Shown piece by piece: positions 61,398-64,000 of a stretch of 64,000 nucleotides of DNA. Location: NCBI RefSeq assembly GCF_034702125.1, contig NC_085868.1, forward strand, positions 43,561,116 to 43,625,115, written 5' to 3'. The notes under the pieces are model-generated. The model did not search any database and was not told where the DNA came from. It saw only the letters and a list, made by a program, of their open reading frames with translations. The DNA comes from Engraulis encrasicolus (taxonomy: Eukaryota > Chordata > Actinopteri > Clupeiformes > Engraulidae). The translations under genes and the position numbers were made by a program. Each line of letters starts with the position of its first letter. The first letter of the stretch is position 1.

Positions 61398-61692
61398 GGG
61401 TGCATCCCAATATGTGACCTTGCCTCCTCCACTTGCCTCCTCCACTTGCTTCCCGTCATGATGACATCACTGACAACAGCATTATATTTCAATATCTTGC
61501 AAAAGCTCAATTGTAAAATCTTTTTCTCGTGTGCAATTGTTATGGTGAATGAAAAACAGTCCCTCAAAAGTTGTTGTGGCTAGGCTGACAGCTGGGAAAC
61601 TTTACCGTTTTCTCCACGGAGGAGGGGCCAGGAGGCGGGACGAGGAGACAAGCACAAGTGGAGGAGGCAAGGACACATATTGGGATGCACCC
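61398..61692. mobile_element. MITE, 295 bp
   Basis: gggtgcatcccaatatgtg and ccttgcctcctccacttg at the left are inverted at the right end (caagtggaggaggcaagg, cacatattgggatgcaccc). No clear target duplication. It abuts the dispersed repeat at 61699. Confidence 0.75.
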
Positions 61693-61698
61693 AGGAAG

Positions 61699-61845
61699 TC
61701 TGACAGGCGGATAAAGATGTGTCCATCTATGCACTGCTGCCTTGTGGACACAGGAGGGAATAACAATTGAAAGAAAGCGTTTCAGCCGGACAGACTGATG
61801 GCAGACATACCCTCTTATAGAGATGCTAGGACGTATTTAATAACT
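61699..61845 (+). repeat. Dispersed repeat, copy 2 of 2
   Basis: Same ordered blocks as 28468-28617, for example gccttgtggacacaggaggg and agatgctaggacg. Confidence 0.7.
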
Positions 61846-62162
61846 ACCGCGGACACCAATCTATCCTCCTGAACCCCTGTCACTCACTGATACTGTGCCA
61901 AAATAAGTAGGCTATACTTGTTGCAGTCTTTTAAGGGACAAAACACATCTCCCAAATGAGCATGCACTAAATAAATTGATAATTTGGACATCAGGGCCTT
62001 GTTAACTTGTTTCTCTCCTTTGAAATTTGCATCAATTATTTCACAGACACAATGAAATAAGAGATTAAGGTTTAGCAGAAGCTAAATTAAAATGTTCAGG
62101 AGTTCTGGATTGATGTTGCCAAGCAACCATTGATTTGAGTTCTAACCCTGCACAAGTGTGCG

Positions 62163-62328
<166 letters not shown>

Positions 62329-62593
62329 TTGCAGTGTGGAACTCTACTGACAATAACATAAATTAATTGTCAGCCCAATTAAATCACCACCTCTCCTTGG
62401 AGACACAGCCAGGCAAGTACAGTATAACTGATATCATTTTGATAACTATTTCATATCACTCACTCATCATTGCTTGTTTCACTGCTTGTATCTCAGTAAA
62501 TCTTCAGTCATGTTCTATTTAGAATAGCAAGTTCCAGTGACACTGGGACAATTTCATGTTCATTTAGCCTATGAATGCCATGATGCATGTGCA

Positions 62594-62883
62594 CAGAGGC
62601 AGACTTTGCATTAGGCAAACCTATGCAATTGCCTAGGTCAAATCTGCCCTCCATAGGGGCCCCCCAACTGTCACACCAGTCGCGATAAAAACACAAAAAG
62701 CTAGGCCTGATCTTAATTCGTCACTTATGTAAAGTTGTGTAGTAAGACATGAATCCAAGACAAAACACTGAAAAACGACCTCGCTCCTTCCATGCCAATT
62801 GGTGACGTGTTTCAACAATGACTTTTGAGGGCCCCATGTTCATATTTCACCCTAGGACCTCAAAATGTCTAGATCCGCCCCTG
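62594..62883. mobile_element. hAT-like MITE, 290 bp
   Basis: The right end, in reverse CAGGGGCGGATCTAG, and left CAGAGGCAGACTTTG are diverged inverted termini. cctaggtc and cctaggac occur near the two ends. No convincing duplication remains. Confidence 0.55.
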
Positions 62884-62895
62884 ATGGTTTAGACC

Positions 62896-63013
62896 AGTGG
62901 TTCTCAAACTTTTTGTGTGAAGTGCCACCTGAGAAAATATTGAGCTCTCTGAGTACCACCTTGACAACCAACATTAGAATATCGCAGTAAACGCCTTCCA
63001 TATTCACTTTTGC
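62896..63013. mobile_element. hAT terminal fragment
   Basis: CAGTGGTTCTCAAACTTTTT is a hAT-style terminus. The partner end is absent and the fragment runs into the LINE. Confidence 0.5.
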
Positions 63014-64000
63014 CAGTCAGGTTCATAATGGCATCAAGAGCTACGGTCACATTTAGTGCAAGTTTGTTTTAAAAAAAATCAGTACTGTGCAGCACTTTTC
63101 ATTGACCTTTCCAAGGCGTTCGACACTGTGGACCACACAGTTCTCAGAGAGAGGCTTTCCAGCTTTGGTCTCTCAGATCATGTTGTTTCTTGGTTCACAA
63201 ATTATTTAAGTGGTAGGTCCCAGTGTATCAAACACGATGACTTGTACTCAGAATTTGTCAGTGTCCACAAGGGGGTGCCACAAGGATCGGTTTTAGGTCC
63301 CCTTTTATTTATCATGTACATAAATGATGTAGGTCGGAATGTGTCTGATGCGAACATGCATTTTTATGCTGATGACACAATAATTTACTGCTTCGGGCCA
63401 TCCGCCGTTAATGCTATTGAATCACTGCAGAAGGCTTTTGATGTGATCCAACAGACAGACATTTTTACAGTTAAAATTGCTTCTTAATGCTGATAAGACT
63501 AAGCAAATGTTGTTCTCAAAGCCAAGGAAAGTACCGTCCATCATCCCCTCAGTATTCACCCGGGAGAGAAATGAAATTGAGGTGGTACATCTATATAAAT
63601 ATCTTGGTATTTTGCTTGATGACACTTTGATGTTCAAAGCCCACATTGAAAATCTTGCGAGGAAACTTAAACTAAAGTTAGGTTTTTTATTTAGAAATAA
63701 AATTTGTTTTTCCTTTCATGTTAAGAAGCGCCTTGTCTCTGCAACGTTTGTATCCATTTTAGACTATGCAGACCTGCTGTACATGAATGCTTCATCCCAA
63801 TGTCTGAGTAAGATTGACTCTGTGTATCATGGTGCCCTGAGGTTCATTACTAACTGTAGGGCCCAAACTCATCACTGTGAACTCTATGCCAGAGTTAAAT
63901 GGTCTTCACTGACTACCAGGAGACTTACTCACTGGTATACATTTATTTACAAGGCAATACTCGGACTACTGCCACCTTACATCTGCAGCCTAATCACAGT
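63014..64000 (+). pseudogene. LINE reverse transcriptase fragment (L2/Jockey-like)
   Basis: The reverse transcriptase domain of a non-LTR retrotransposon, running off the right edge of the window. Visible in order: ALFIDLSKAFDTVDH (finger/palm aspartate), WFTNYLSGRSQ, GVPQGSVLGPLLF, and the catalytic FYADD at about 63362-63376. After a frameshift at about 63470-63480 come LLNADKTKQM, YLGILLDD (thumb) and LDYADLLY. The upstream QSGF-like start near 63014 is in another register. The frame would be closed by stops without correction, so the copy is dead. The motif set fits the L2/CR1/Jockey group; I cannot separate these without a search. Confidence 0.85.

Overview
The window looks like non-coding, repeat-rich DNA from a ray-finned fish. 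Reasons: dense (GT/CA)n and (GA/CT)n microsatellites, many short hAT-type and TTAA-type inverted-repeat elements, a tRNA-headed SINE in five copies, an L1-type LINE, an L2/Jockey-like LINE, and two groups of LTR retrotransposons. I found no convincing host gene, no rRNA or intact tRNA, no CRISPR array and no prokaryotic-style operon. Most long open frames are translations of microsatellites (HTHT, CVCV, RERE, SLSL) or of transposon parts.

Region by region. 1-12 kb: sparse sequence carrying a GC-rich fold-back repeat (about 0.3 kb), a hAT-like MITE with a perfect 8-bp target duplication (4312-4662), a 535-bp fold-back element whose loop is telomere-like TTAGGG/TTTAGGG repeats (5880-6414), another MITE (7454-7814) and a TTAA-flanked MITE (10071-10293). 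12-15.6 kb: a 5'-truncated L1-like LINE (12189-15560) with 12-bp target duplications, split in the reading frame by a 1.74-kb hAT-like element (12993-14734) that has its own perfect 8-bp duplication. 17-31 kb: SINE copies, MITEs, a decayed hAT transposon with recognisable transposase remnants (25742-27623), a second member of the fold-back family (24852-25409) and many microsatellites. 33.9-35.6 kb: a diffuse repeat built around the phrase CACCACCGTCAGAT.

40-45.5 kb: a local tandem duplication, into whose second unit a Ty3/gypsy-like retroelement (41213-45268) inserted with a 5-bp duplication. Its LTRs are nearly identical. It keeps one open 661-codon gag-protease frame and has no reverse transcriptase, RNase H or integrase. 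46.9-51.1 kb: a composite of three related LTRs and two short internal segments from another gypsy-like family, sitting inside one GT/GA microsatellite. The left LTR faces the opposite way from the other two and joins the next internal segment at its polypurine end.

51-64 kb: two SINEs in opposite orientation, a tRNA-like sequence, several hAT MITEs with exact duplications (54469-54720, 56888-57134, 58797-59275), a 2-kb TTAA-flanked element (58295-60297) that hosts one of them, and a frameshifted LINE reverse transcriptase that runs off the right edge.

What works together here is transposon biology. Autonomous families (L1, hAT, gypsy) supply enzymes in trans, and most copies in the window are non-autonomous derivatives. 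The nested insertions give relative ages. I found no undescribed host system. The most unusual items are the gag-protease-only retroelement, the LTR composite with an inverted end, and the telomere-loop fold-back family.
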